A DNA stretch of 37,925 bases from Pelagibacteraceae bacterium AG-325-J17 (lineage in GTDB: Bacteria > Pseudomonadota > Alphaproteobacteria > Pelagibacterales > Pelagibacteraceae), in assembly GCA_003282825.1 (NCBI GenBank), contig QBYM01000009.1:1-37925 (forward strand), written 5' to 3'. Positions within the stretch are counted from its first letter, which is position 1, and each line of letters opens with the position of its first letter. Position numbers and translations under genes: made by a program. Below are positions 1 through 8,646 of the stretch, piece after piece. The notes under the pieces are model-generated. The model was not told the origin of the DNA and did no database searches. It saw nothing but the letters and a program-made list of their open reading frames with translations.

Positions 1-1
1 T

Positions 2-526
2 GAAGTGAGTGGACCAGAACATGGAAAACAAGATTTGTTTGAAGGTAAATGGTGCGTTTTGATAAAAGATAAAAAAACTAACTTAAAACATTTAAAGTTA
101 GTTGACTCTTTCTGGAAAAAAATGGGATCCAAAACAGTTTTGATGAGTCCCATAAAACATGATAAAATTTTTTCAATCACAAGTCACTTGCCCCATCTCA
201 TAGCTTACAATTTAATAAAAACAGCTCAAACTTTCGAGAAAAAGCAAAAACATGATTTAATAAAATTTAGTGCTGGTGGTTTAAGAGATTTTTCAAGAAT
301 CGCAGCTTCAAATGAGGTAATGTGGAGGGATATTTTTTTTGATAATAAAACTAATGTTTCAAAGGCTATAAACTTATTTATAAAAAATTTAAATGAGTTC
401 AAAAAAGATATTAATTCCAAAAACAATAAATCAATTATTAAAAAATTAATTCAAACAAAAAAAGTTAGATCTCAGATAATTAAATTAAAACAAGATATTA
501 ATTTACCTAATTTTGGAAGAGACTAA
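2..526 (+). CDS. tyrA: Prephenate/cyclohexadienyl dehydrogenase, C-terminal part (truncated by window edge)
   Basis: The reading frame is already open at the left edge: a GAA codon (Glu) precedes the GTG at position 5. This gives EVSGPEHG, the conserved loop after the nucleotide-binding half of TyrA enzymes, so the GTG is not a true start. The visible 174 residues are mainly the all-helical C-terminal domain. They include the motif KHDKIFSITSHLPHLIAYNL with its substrate-site His, and SAGGLRDFSRIAASN. The enzyme performs NAD(P)-dependent oxidative decarboxylation of prephenate or arogenate in tyrosine synthesis in the cytosol. The Rossmann domain lies outside the window. Its 3' end overlaps the convergent NlpC/P60 gene by 4 bases. 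Whether the substrate is prephenate or arogenate cannot be told. Confidence 0.9.
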   Translation, partial: EVSGPEHGKQDLFEGKWCVLIKDKKTNLKHLKLVDSFWKKMGSKTVLMSPIKHDKIFSITSHLPHLIAYNLIKTAQTFEKKQKHDLIKFSAGGLRDFSRIAASNEVMWRDIFFDNKTNVSKAINLFIKNLNEFKKDINSKNNKSIIKKLIQTKKVRSQIIKLKQDINLPNFGRD

Positions 527-1275
527 TAATTTTTTATATTTGTTATTTTTTTTACGCTCAAATTTGCAGTTTTAGAAATTAACTTGATTGTATGTTTTAT
601 GGGCATAATTAAGACTTTTTTTCTTGGACCGTAAGCATGAATAAAATTTAATTGATTTATGCTAATACCTACATGACCTTTCCAAAAAATAATATCTCCT
701 TTATTTATTTTTTTACTTATCTTTTTTTTACAAAATTTTATTTGATCTTTTGTATCCCTTGGAAAAAAAATTCTATTATAATAAAAGTATATTTGAATTA
801 AAGCTGAGCAGTCAATACCATTAGACGTTTTACCACCCCACATGTATTTACAACCTAAAAATAATTTAATTACTTTTAAAAAATTTTTCTCAATGTAATT
901 TATTTTTTTAAGATCTTTTTTTCTTATCCACTTATTCTTTTTATACTCAACATAATTTCTATCTTTATTAAGAGCTAGAATTCCTGTTCCAAAATAAAGA
1001 AATTTATCTGTTGGGATATATCTATTATTTTGCTTTCTAAATATTATTGATTTTAACTTAGAAATTTTAAGTGAAGGTTTAAATTTTTCATAAAATTTAT
1101 TCTCTTTAATAAAACCAATATAGTTATCAAAACTAGTTTTAATTTTTACCCAATTTCTTTTTTTTGATAAAACCTTAAATTTTTCTCCATATAAAATCTG
1201 GGATGTAACTTCTGACTTTAAAGAAGGTTTTGAATAGATATTTGTGACTGAAATATTGAGAAAATTATTTTTCAT
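523..1275 (-). CDS. NlpC/P60 peptidase with N-terminal SH3-like domain, probably cytoplasmic
   Basis: This 250-residue protein has an SH3b-like N-terminal part (about 1-65, repeated weakly to about 125) and a C-terminal NlpC/P60 cysteine-peptidase domain. The catalytic Cys156 lies in GIDCSAL. His201 lies in WKGHVGIS, and a further His213 in FIHAYG. The family cleaves gamma-D-glutamyl-diamino-acid bonds in peptidoglycan peptides. No signal peptide or lipobox is seen: the protein starts MKNNFLNISV. A cytoplasmic role on imported muropeptides, as for dipeptidyl-peptidase VI or YkfC types, is therefore the best inference. The start codon overlaps the end of the ampG-like gene by 11 bases, which supports one operon trkH-ampG-nlpC and links it to cell-wall recycling. 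The exact bond cut is unknown. Confidence 0.85.
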   Translation of the reverse strand: MKNNFLNISVTNIYSKPSLKSEVTSQILYGEKFKVLSKKRNWVKIKTSFDNYIGFIKENKFYEKFKPSLKISKLKSIIFRKQNNRYIPTDKFLYFGTGILALNKDRNYVEYKKNKWIRKKDLKKINYIEKNFLKVIKLFLGCKYMWGGKTSNGIDCSALIQIYFYYNRIFFPRDTKDQIKFCKKKISKKINKGDIIFWKGHVGISINQLNFIHAYGPRKKVLIMPIKHTIKLISKTANLSVKKITNIKNY

Positions 1276-2641
1276 AAAGTTTTAATTTATTCCTCAAAAT
1301 CCATAATATAATTAAAGAAGGTATAACCATTAGGGCAGTTAATATAAAAAAAGTACCCCAATCACCATTTAGCCAATCTACAAGAGCACCTGATGAGGAT
1401 GCCAATGTTGTTCTTCCAGCAGTTCCTATTGAAGCTAAAAGTGCATATTGAGTTGCGGTGTAAGCTCTATCAACTAATAAGGAAATAAATGCCACAAATG
1501 CAACTGTCGCAAATGCTGCTGCAATATCATCAAAAATTACTGCAATAGCAAATAATAACTCAGATTTATCGCTCCACGCTAATAGACTAAATAAAAGGTT
1601 TGTACTTGCCATAATAATTCCAGCTAGAAACATGGCTTTTAAAACACCTGATCTAATAACAAAAAGTCCTCCCAAAAGAGTAAAAATTACAGTTGTTATC
1701 CAACCTAATGTTTTTGAATAGATAGCAATATCTGATTTACTAAAACCTATTTCTTTATAAAAAATGATAGACATACGACCCAAAAAAGCTTCACCAACTT
1801 TAAATAAAAATACAAAACTTAATATTCCAATAGCAATTTGAAAGCCATTTTTTTTGAAAAAACTTGAAATAGGTCCACCAATAGTACCCGCAACCCAAGA
1901 CAATGATAGAGTAAAGATGTTTTGTTTTATAAATTTGCTTGAGATTAGTTTGTCATTTTCTAACTGTTTTATTCTTCTATCTTCATGACCTGTTTCGTGA
2001 ATAAACATGAGCCCAATATTCATTAAAATTATTAGAATTCCTAAAATTAAAAAAGTTAATTGCCAGTAATTTTCAAAACCTGCATTTTCTAAAAATTCAG
2101 CAGAAAATAGAGATAATACGCCTCCAAGTTTATATCCACTCCACCACCCAACCACAGACATTGCGGCACCAGCAGCCATTGCCCCACCTTCATTTTCTCC
2201 AATTTGTTCTATTCTTAATGCGTCAACTGTTATGTCTTGTGTTGCTGATGCCACAGCAATTAAAAGTCCAACAGTAATAACTAATGCTAAATTTTCTGTT
2301 GGATTAATCATGCTCCATAAAAAAAGAGATAACAAAATCAATGATTGCATTAATACAATCCACCCTCTTCTATGACCAATTTTTTTTGTTAAAAAAGGTA
2401 TTTGGATCCTATCAACTAAAGGTGCCCATAAATAATTAAAAGCATAAACAGCAAATATAAGTCCAGCCCAGCCTACGGTTGATCTACTAAGTCCATCTTC
2501 CTTTAACCATAAACTAAGACTACTTCCGATTAAAACCCAAGGAAATCCAGAAATTGCACCTAATAATAATATTTTTAACATTCTTTTATCAAAATAAATT
2601 GAGAAGGTTTCTGAAAGAGATTGTTTTTTTATTTCAATCAT
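1265..2641 (-). CDS. ampG: AmpG-like major facilitator permease (muropeptide importer)
   Basis: This 458-residue inner-membrane protein has about 12 hydrophobic segments. It shows the AmpG/PAT-1 pattern of the major facilitator superfamily: LLGAISGFPWVLIGSSLSLW near the N-terminus, a loop with LWAPLVDRI, and DITVDALRIEQI in the middle. AmpG proteins import GlcNAc-anhydroMurNAc-peptides by proton symport. The gene starts one base after trkH ends and overlaps the NlpC/P60 peptidase gene, so the permease may deliver the substrate of that peptidase. AmgK and MurU, encoded in this window at 18968-20597, would serve the later sugar steps. Substrate assignment rests on family resemblance; other MFS substrates remain possible. 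Confidence 0.8.
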   Translation of the reverse strand: MIEIKKQSLSETFSIYFDKRMLKILLLGAISGFPWVLIGSSLSLWLKEDGLSRSTVGWAGLIFAVYAFNYLWAPLVDRIQIPFLTKKIGHRRGWIVLMQSLILLSLFLWSMINPTENLALVITVGLLIAVASATQDITVDALRIEQIGENEGGAMAAGAAMSVVGWWSGYKLGGVLSLFSAEFLENAGFENYWQLTFLILGILIILMNIGLMFIHETGHEDRRIKQLENDKLISSKFIKQNIFTLSLSWVAGTIGGPISSFFKKNGFQIAIGILSFVFLFKVGEAFLGRMSIIFYKEIGFSKSDIAIYSKTLGWITTVIFTLLGGLFVIRSGVLKAMFLAGIIMASTNLLFSLLAWSDKSELLFAIAVIFDDIAAAFATVAFVAFISLLVDRAYTATQYALLASIGTAGRTTLASSSGALVDWLNGDWGTFFILTALMVIPSLIILWILRNKLKLYEK

Positions 2642-2642
2642 T

Positions 2643-4082
2643 TTAATTTCTCCAAAAGGATGGAAGGAATAAAACTAATATTGCAAAAAGTTCTAATCTC
2701 CCCAAGATCATACCAATAGTTAAAATCCACTTTGAAAGATCAGGTAGAGTTGAAAAATTTCCATTAGGACCAATTATAGATCCTAACCCAGGACCAACAT
2801 TAGAAATGGAAGTAGCAGCACCAGATATTGCTGTAATAAAATCAAGCCCTGTTAAAGATAACAAAGCTGATAATAAAAAAAAAATTACTAAATACATGTA
2901 TATAAATGAAATTATTGAAGCAATAAATTTATTATCGATTTGATTCTGGTCATATTTCAAAACAAAAATACCCTTTGGATAAATAATTTTTTTAAGCTGA
3001 TTTACTATAAAAGAATAAAGAATTTGAAATCGAAATATTTTAATACCACAAGTTGTTGAACCTGCACATCCTCCTATAAACATTAAACCTAAAAACAAAA
3101 CTAATGGAAAACTTCCCCAACTATCAAATTGAGCATTTACATAACCAGTTCCTGTCAAAATTGAAATGACATTAAAAAAGACTGATCTTATATTAAATGA
3201 ACTTGAATTATTTACGAATAGATAAATTGATAAAATTATAATAGATACAAATATAACCTTTAAAAAAGTTTTAATTTGAGTATCAGAAGTAAAGATAGAT
3301 CTATTTCCATTTAGAAATTTTATATAAACAATAAAAGGAAGACTTCCCAAAATTATAAAAATCATTGCAGATGTTTCTATTGCAATACTATTAAAAAAAC
3401 CAATAGACTGATTATAATTTGAAAAACCTCCTGTTGCTATTGTCGTCATAGAATGAGTAATACTATCAAAAATATTCATTCCAAAAATATTATAAGTAAT
3501 AGCACAAAGAGCAGTTAGACCTGAATAGATATAAATTAATCTTAGTGCGATCTCTTTTGATTTTGGAAGAATTTTTTCTGATGAGTCATTATTTGATATT
3601 TTAAATAGCTGCATACCTCCAACATTCATAATTGGCATTAAAGTAATTGCCATAACGATTATACCAATACCACCTAACCATTGAAGTATTGCTCTCCATA
3701 GTAAAATACCTTTAGGCATATTTTCAAGATTTGAGATAATTGTGGAGCCAGTAGTGGTAATCCCTGACATACTCTCAAAAAAAGCATTAGTGAATGTAAA
3801 GTTTAAATTAGAAAATACGAACGGAAGAGACCCAAAGATTGCAATACTTAACCAAGAAAGTGCTGTGAGTAAAAAAGCTTGTTGTAAATTTAGTTTTTTT
3901 TCATGATCTAAATTTGATAAAAAAAACAATGTACCAAAAACTATTGTTACTATAGAGGCTCCAAAAAAAGACGAATCAAACTGGCTATAGATCAGTTGCA
4001 CAATAATAGGCACTAACATAAAAATCCCTAGGATTATTTGAAGTATCCCTAGTGTAAAAAAAACAGTTTTATAATTAGACAT
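2643..4082 (-). CDS. trkH: Trk/Ktr-type potassium uptake channel subunit
   Basis: The 479-residue membrane protein has the four pore repeats of the TrkH/KtrB family, each with a filter-like glycine segment: GITTTGSTIIS, TIATGGFSNY, ILTGTGYVNA and ISNVGPGLGS. The C-terminus ends with the typical GRLELFAILVLFLPSFWR stretch. It conducts K+ across the inner membrane, usually gated by a cytoplasmic TrkA ring. No trkA gene is in this window, so it must be elsewhere. It is the first gene of a minus-strand group with the ampG-like permease, one base away. The shared transcription probably reflects packing rather than a common pathway. Family assignment is firm; the partner and ion selectivity are inferred. 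Confidence 0.93.
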   Translation of the reverse strand: MSNYKTVFFTLGILQIILGIFMLVPIIVQLIYSQFDSSFFGASIVTIVFGTLFFLSNLDHEKKLNLQQAFLLTALSWLSIAIFGSLPFVFSNLNFTFTNAFFESMSGITTTGSTIISNLENMPKGILLWRAILQWLGGIGIIVMAITLMPIMNVGGMQLFKISNNDSSEKILPKSKEIALRLIYIYSGLTALCAITYNIFGMNIFDSITHSMTTIATGGFSNYNQSIGFFNSIAIETSAMIFIILGSLPFIVYIKFLNGNRSIFTSDTQIKTFLKVIFVSIIILSIYLFVNNSSSFNIRSVFFNVISILTGTGYVNAQFDSWGSFPLVLFLGLMFIGGCAGSTTCGIKIFRFQILYSFIVNQLKKIIYPKGIFVLKYDQNQIDNKFIASIISFIYMYLVIFFLLSALLSLTGLDFITAISGAATSISNVGPGLGSIIGPNGNFSTLPDLSKWILTIGMILGRLELFAILVLFLPSFWRN

Positions 4083-4170
4083 TTTGAAAGAACATTATTT
4101 TATGGTAAATAAATTTCAACTCTATAAGAATTAAGTTGTTCGTTAATATTAGATTTTGTTTGAATTATTC

Positions 4171-5733
4171 ATGATTAAAAAAGAAAACTTAGAAAAAACA
4201 AGTGCATGGCCATTCGTTGAGGCTAAAAAGTTACTCAGAGAAAGAAAATCTATTATTGAAAAAAAAGGAAAAATCACGCTTCAGACTGGCTATGGACCAA
4301 GTGGATTACCTCACATAGGAACTTTTGGTGAAGTTGCTAGAACTTCGATGATGGTAAACGCTTTAAAGCATTTGACAGATCTTCCAACAGAAATTTTGAC
4401 TTTTTCAGATGATATGGATGGATTAAGAAAAGTACCTGAAAATGTTCCTAACAAAGAATTACTAGAAGAAAATTTGCATAAACCACTTACACAAGTTCCA
4501 GACCCTTTTAAAAAATTTAAAAGTTTTGGTGAACATAATAATGAAATGTTAAAAGATTTTTTGAATAATTTTAAATTTATTTATAATTTTAAAAGTTCAA
4601 CTAAACTTTATAAATCAGGTTTTTTTAATCCCTCTTTAGAAGTTATCTTAAAAAATTATGAGGGAATAATGAAAATCATATTACCAACTTTAGGAAAAGA
4701 ACGTCAAAAAACTTATAGCCCTTTTTTGCCCATATGTCCTGAGACAGGGCGAGTATTGGAAATTCCAGTAAAAGAGATAAACGAAAAAAAATCTATAATT
4801 ATTTTTGATAACAAAGGAAAAGATCTAGAGTCTAGTATTCTAGATGGAAATTGTAAATTACAATGGAAAGTTGACTGGGCTATGAGATGGTATGCTTTAG
4901 ATATTGATTTTGAAATGTATGGAAAAGATCTTATAGAAAGTGCAATTTTATCATCAAAAATTATCAAACTAATTGGAAAAACTAATCCATCTGGTTTTGC
5001 TTACGAGTTATTTTTAGATGAAAAAGGGGAAAAAATATCAAAATCAAAAGGAAATGGTATTACAATTGATCAATGGCTTCAATATGCTTCACCTGAAAGC
5101 TTATCATTATACATGTATCAAAATCCTAGAAGAGCTAAAAAACTTTATAATGAAATTGTTCCTAAAGCTGTGGATGAGTATCTAGACTCAATTGAAAAAG
5201 CAAAAAATCAAGAAGAATTACAATTATTAATGAATCCTGCTTGGCACGTCCACAATAGTAATGTTCCCCAAGAAAATATAATTATGTCTTTTTCAATGTT
5301 ATTAAATCTTGTTGAGACTAGTAACGCAGATAATAAAGAACTTTTATGGAAGTTTGTTAAAAAATATAAAGAAAATATCTCAGAAAAAGATCATCCTATT
5401 TTTGATAATCTAGTGGATTATGCTATCAAATATTTTAATGACATAATCAAAGCAAAGAAAAAATACAAAACTCCAAATTTAGAAGAAAAAAAAGCCCTAG
5501 AGTCTCTAGTCAAAACTCTAGAAACTTGTAATGATAAAATGACACCTGAAGATATTCAAACATTAATTTACTCAACTGGTAAAGAAAATGGTTATGCAGA
5601 AAATCTTAGAGATTGGTTTAAGTTGATTTATCAAGTGGTATTTGGTGACGAAAATGGTCCTCGAATGGGTTTTTTTATAAGTTTTTTTGGTGTTAAAGAA
5701 ACAAAAGATCTTATAATAAATAAAATTAAATAA
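4171..5733 (+). CDS. lysS: Class I lysyl-tRNA synthetase
   Basis: This enzyme charges tRNA-Lys with lysine in the cytosol. The class I signature HIGT is at residues 48-51 within GPSGLPHIGTFGE, and KISKS near residue 290 is the KMSKS loop. So this is the archaeal-type class I enzyme (LysK), which is common in alphaproteobacteria, not class II LysS. The frame also allows a TTG start at 4156, but the ATG at 4171 gives 520 residues with the normal N-terminus and is preferred. The stop overlaps the pyrD start as TAATG, so both are probably translated together. Only this lysyl-tRNA synthetase is visible in the window. Confidence 0.93.
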   Translation: MIKKENLEKTSAWPFVEAKKLLRERKSIIEKKGKITLQTGYGPSGLPHIGTFGEVARTSMMVNALKHLTDLPTEILTFSDDMDGLRKVPENVPNKELLEENLHKPLTQVPDPFKKFKSFGEHNNEMLKDFLNNFKFIYNFKSSTKLYKSGFFNPSLEVILKNYEGIMKIILPTLGKERQKTYSPFLPICPETGRVLEIPVKEINEKKSIIIFDNKGKDLESSILDGNCKLQWKVDWAMRWYALDIDFEMYGKDLIESAILSSKIIKLIGKTNPSGFAYELFLDEKGEKISKSKGNGITIDQWLQYASPESLSLYMYQNPRRAKKLYNEIVPKAVDEYLDSIEKAKNQEELQLLMNPAWHVHNSNVPQENIIMSFSMLLNLVETSNADNKELLWKFVKKYKENISEKDHPIFDNLVDYAIKYFNDIIKAKKKYKTPNLEEKKALESLVKTLETCNDKMTPEDIQTLIYSTGKENGYAENLRDWFKLIYQVVFGDENGPRMGFFISFFGVKETKDLIINKIK

Positions 5734-6785
5734 TGTTTTCAAATTTAAGATCTTTAATTTTCAAACTAGATCCTGAGACAGCTCACAGTTTAGCTATTAA
5801 ATCTTTAAAATTTAATTTTGCTCCAAACATCCTGGATGAAGATAAGAATAATCCTTTATTTAAAACTAAATTATTTAATAGACATTTAGAAAATCCAATA
5901 GGAATAGCCGCAGGTTTTGATAAAAATGCAGAAGTATATAATTCATTATTTAAGCTTGGTTTTGGTTTTGTTGAAGTTGGTACTGTTACGCCCCTTCAGC
6001 AATATGGAAATCCTAAACCTAGAGTTTTTAGGCTGGTCGAAGATGAGGCTCTGATTAATAGACTTGGTTTCAATAATTTTGGATCAAAAAATGTTTTGGA
6101 TAGAATTAAATCTAAAAAGCAGATTGGTTTACTGGGTGTAAATATAGGTCCAAACAAAGATACAAATGACCGAAATGGTGATTATATTGAATGTCTGAAA
6201 ACTTTTTGTGAAGTAGCAGATTATATTACAATAAATATTTCCTCACCAAATACAGAAGACTTAAGAAGTTTTCATGATGAATTTAAATTAGATGAATTAT
6301 TAAAGGCGATTGATAAAGAAAAAAAAATTTTGAACTCATCTATTCCAATTGTTGTGAAAGTTTCACCTGATATAAGCGATCAAGACGTCAGTAAAATTTC
6401 TGATGTTCTTTTAGACAATAATATTAAAGCTGTAATTATTTCAAATACCTCAGATTCGACTAGAGACCGATTGAGCAATATTTTAAAACATCAAAAAGGT
6501 GGATTATCAGGCAAACCTATTGAGGAAAAATCTACAAGTTTGATTAATAAATTTTATAATATTTTAGAAGGAAGAATTAAGATTATAGGAGTGGGGGGAG
6601 TAGACTCAGGCATGAGTGCTTATAAAAAATTTTTGGCAGGCGCTGATTATGTTCAGCTTTATACTGGGATGGTTTATAGAGGTCCAAATGTAGTAGGTAT
6701 TATCAAAAAAGAGTTAAAAGAATTACTATTGAAGGATGGTGTTAAGAATTTTACTGAGATTATAGGAAAAAAAAGACAATCTTAA
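5733..6785 (+). CDS. pyrD: Dihydroorotate dehydrogenase (quinone), class 2
   Basis: This 350-residue FMN enzyme oxidises dihydroorotate to orotate in pyrimidine synthesis and passes electrons to quinone at the inner membrane. Visible family features are the membrane-binding N-terminal helices (LDPETAHSLAIKSLK), NPIGIAAGFDKNAEVY, GFVEVGTVTP, RLGFNNFG, the catalytic Ser region NISSPNTEDLRS, and the C-terminal phosphate site IIGVGGVDSG followed by YTGMVYRGP. The length fits class 2. It shares its start with the lysS stop (TAATG). The next gene, rpmB, begins after 51 bases that contain its own promoter. Confidence 0.95.
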   Translation: MFSNLRSLIFKLDPETAHSLAIKSLKFNFAPNILDEDKNNPLFKTKLFNRHLENPIGIAAGFDKNAEVYNSLFKLGFGFVEVGTVTPLQQYGNPKPRVFRLVEDEALINRLGFNNFGSKNVLDRIKSKKQIGLLGVNIGPNKDTNDRNGDYIECLKTFCEVADYITINISSPNTEDLRSFHDEFKLDELLKAIDKEKKILNSSIPIVVKVSPDISDQDVSKISDVLLDNNIKAVIISNTSDSTRDRLSNILKHQKGGLSGKPIEEKSTSLINKFYNILEGRIKIIGVGGVDSGMSAYKKFLAGADYVQLYTGMVYRGPNVVGIIKKELKELLLKDGVKNFTEIIGKKRQS

Positions 6786-6796
6786 ATCATATAAAC

Positions 6797-6825
6797 TTGA
6801 CGCAATCCATATCTCACCTTATATA
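6797..6825 (+). promoter_or_regulatory. Sigma-70-type promoter for rpmB
   Basis: TTGACG at 6797-6802 is separated by exactly 17 bases from TATATA at 6820-6825, close to the TTGACA-17-TATAAT consensus. A shifted -10, TATAGT at 6822-6827, is also possible. The likely transcription start is near 6832, only about five bases before the rpmB ATG at 6837. No Shine-Dalgarno sequence would fit on such a leader. Confidence 0.65.
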
Positions 6826-6836
6826 GTCGAATTATA

Positions 6837-7151
6837 ATGGCTAAAAAATGTGAACTAACTGGTAAAAATCCTATGAAGGGTCATAATGTTAGTCATGCTA
6901 ACAACAAGACAAAAAGAAGATTCCTGCCCAATTTAAAAAAAGTAAAATTTACCAGTGAGCTTTTGAAAAGAAGTATGAAACTAACAGTTAGCAACGCTGG
7001 TGTTAGATCTGTTGATAAAAAAGGAAGTTTCGACGAGTTCTTGAAGACTGTTAAAAATAAAAATTTATCTCCAAGATTAAAAAAGTTAAAAAAGAGTTTG
7101 CTAATTAAATCTCCATTTCAAAAAAAACCTATTCAATCTAAAACTGCCTAA
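6837..7151 (+). CDS. rpmB: 50S ribosomal protein L28
   Basis: This 104-residue basic protein begins [20 protein letters not shown] and continues with KRRFLPNL, the standard L28 N-terminus. The C-terminal part is rich in lysine, as expected for this rRNA-binding large-subunit protein. Length is near that of other alphaproteobacterial L28 proteins. A good promoter lies only 11 bases upstream of the ATG, which suggests a nearly leaderless message. The stop codon overlaps the start of the queuosine-precursor transporter as TAATG, so the two are co-transcribed and probably translationally coupled. Confidence 0.96.
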   Translation: MAKKCELTGKNPMKGHNVSHANNKTKRRFLPNLKKVKFTSELLKRSMKLTVSNAGVRSVDKKGSFDEFLKTVKNKNLSPRLKKLKKSLLIKSPFQKKPIQSKTA

Positions 7152-7699
7152 TGAATAAAATATTCTTGATGCTCTCATTTTTTATGGGAGTTGTTGTTTT
7201 AGCTTCTAATTATTTAGTTCAATTTCCAATTAAATATTATGGTCTAGAAGAAATATTGACTTATGGTGCATTTAGTTACCCGATTGCTTTCCTAATCACT
7301 GATCTTGCTAATAGATCCTATGGAAAGAAAGCTGCTAGAAAAATTGTTTATATTGGCTTTGCTATAGGAATTAGCTTTACTCTTTTGTTTTCGACAAATT
7401 TTGCAGATCTAATATCTTTAAGGATTGCCATAGGTTCAGGTACTGCATTTTTATCGGCACAGTTGTTAGATGTTCAAATATTCGATAAACTTAGAAAAAG
7501 GGACTGGTTTATTGCTCCATTAACATCTTCACTTATTGGATCTACAGTTGATACTTTTCTATTTTTCTCAATATCCTTTTATGCAACAGGAATACCTTGG
7601 GTTACACTTGCATTTGGAGATTTAGCAGTCAAGATTTTAGTGGCATTAACAATGCTAATTCCATTTAGATTTCTCCTTAAAACATTTAGACCTGTATAG
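7151..7699 (+). CDS. yhhQ: Queuosine precursor transporter, YhhQ/VUT family
   Basis: The 182-residue protein is highly hydrophobic with about six membrane segments. It carries the family pattern: GAFSYPIAFLITDLANRSYG in the first third, LRIAIGSGTAFLSAQLLDVQIFD in the middle, and SSLIGSTVDTFLFF later. YhhQ proteins import 7-cyano-7-deazaguanine or 7-aminomethyl-7-deazaguanine for queuosine modification of tRNA. The gene is coupled to rpmB by TAATG and ends two bases before the convergent agmatinase-family gene. Which precursor is taken up is not evident from the sequence. Confidence 0.87.
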   Translation: MNKIFLMLSFFMGVVVLASNYLVQFPIKYYGLEEILTYGAFSYPIAFLITDLANRSYGKKAARKIVYIGFAIGISFTLLFSTNFADLISLRIAIGSGTAFLSAQLLDVQIFDKLRKRDWFIAPLTSSLIGSTVDTFLFFSISFYATGIPWVTLAFGDLAVKILVALTMLIPFRFLLKTFRPV

Positions 7700-7701
7700 A
7701 T

Positions 7702-8646
7702 TTAGTATAAATATTTATAAGTTAATATTTTATATGCTAATTTTGCTACTAAAAAATTATAAGAGTTGAAACCTTTTATTGGTGCAAGTTCATTTATATC
7801 TGCTCCAACTATGTTGGAATTTTTAGCAGCTATTCTTATTACATCTAAAGTTTCATCCCAAAGCAATCCACCTGGCTCTGGTGTACCAGTAGCAGGCATA
7901 ATACTTGAGTCAAAACCATCAACATCAAAAGTCAGATAAACAGTTTTATTCTTTATTAATTTTTTGAATTTTTGCAAACTCCAATTTGCTTTATCTTTAG
8001 CCCAAAAAAAATTTATTCTTGATTTATTTTTTTTCAGAAATGGGATTTCACTTTGAGAAATATTTCTAATTCCAAATGAAATAACAGAAACATTCTTATA
8101 GTCCAAACATCTTCTGATTGCTGAGGCATGGGAAAATTTATTCCCATTATAGCTATCTCTTAAATCTGCATGAGCATCGAAATGTAAAATACAAATTTTC
8201 TTATATTTTTTTACAAATGGCTCAATACATCCAGGTGTAATTGAATGCTCACCTCCAAAAGTCATAGGAAAAAGTTTTTTATTTAAGATTTCTTTATTTA
8301 AACTGGCTATTTTTTTTAGAGCTTTATTTATATTTCTATCAATCTTAAAAGGTTTTAATGTTTTAATTCCTATCTTTTTATAAGGTTCGCAATTCAATTC
8401 TTCATCATATAATTCTACTTGATGAGAGGCTTTAATTATTTCTTTTGGACCATTTTTTGTGCCTCCACCATAGCTTACAGTTTTTTCTAGACCAAAAGGG
8501 ACTATCACAACTCGCTCTCGAAAATTGAATTTATTATCAACTCCTAAAAAACCTTTTTTATTTGATAAATATTTCAAGTTATTATCCAAATATTTTTGAG
8601 AAATTTTTTCTTTTTCTATTTTTCCACTCAGCCTTATGATAGGCAT
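7702..8646 (-). CDS. speB: Agmatinase-family ureohydrolase
   Basis: The protein belongs to the arginase/agmatinase superfamily. It has the binuclear manganese motifs GGEHSIT, HFDAHADLRD and TFDVDGFDSSIMPATGTPEPGG. The expected reaction is agmatine to putrescine plus urea. It is the last gene of a polyamine group with the DHS-like and ODC-like genes. The start is uncertain. The only ATG (8646) makes it overlap the DHS-like gene by 65 bases, and that gene's C-terminus looks conserved. TTG codons at 8589 or 8577 would nearly remove the overlap and still leave 25-29 residues before the first core strand (VVIVPFGLEKT). Activity on another guanidino substrate is possible, since no arginine decarboxylase is seen. 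Confidence 0.85.
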   Translation of the reverse strand: MPIIRLSGKIEKEKISQKYLDNNLKYLSNKKGFLGVDNKFNFRERVVIVPFGLEKTVSYGGGTKNGPKEIIKASHQVELYDEELNCEPYKKIGIKTLKPFKIDRNINKALKKIASLNKEILNKKLFPMTFGGEHSITPGCIEPFVKKYKKICILHFDAHADLRDSYNGNKFSHASAIRRCLDYKNVSVISFGIRNISQSEIPFLKKNKSRINFFWAKDKANWSLQKFKKLIKNKTVYLTFDVDGFDSSIMPATGTPEPGGLLWDETLDVIRIAAKNSNIVGADINELAPIKGFNSYNFLVAKLAYKILTYKYLY

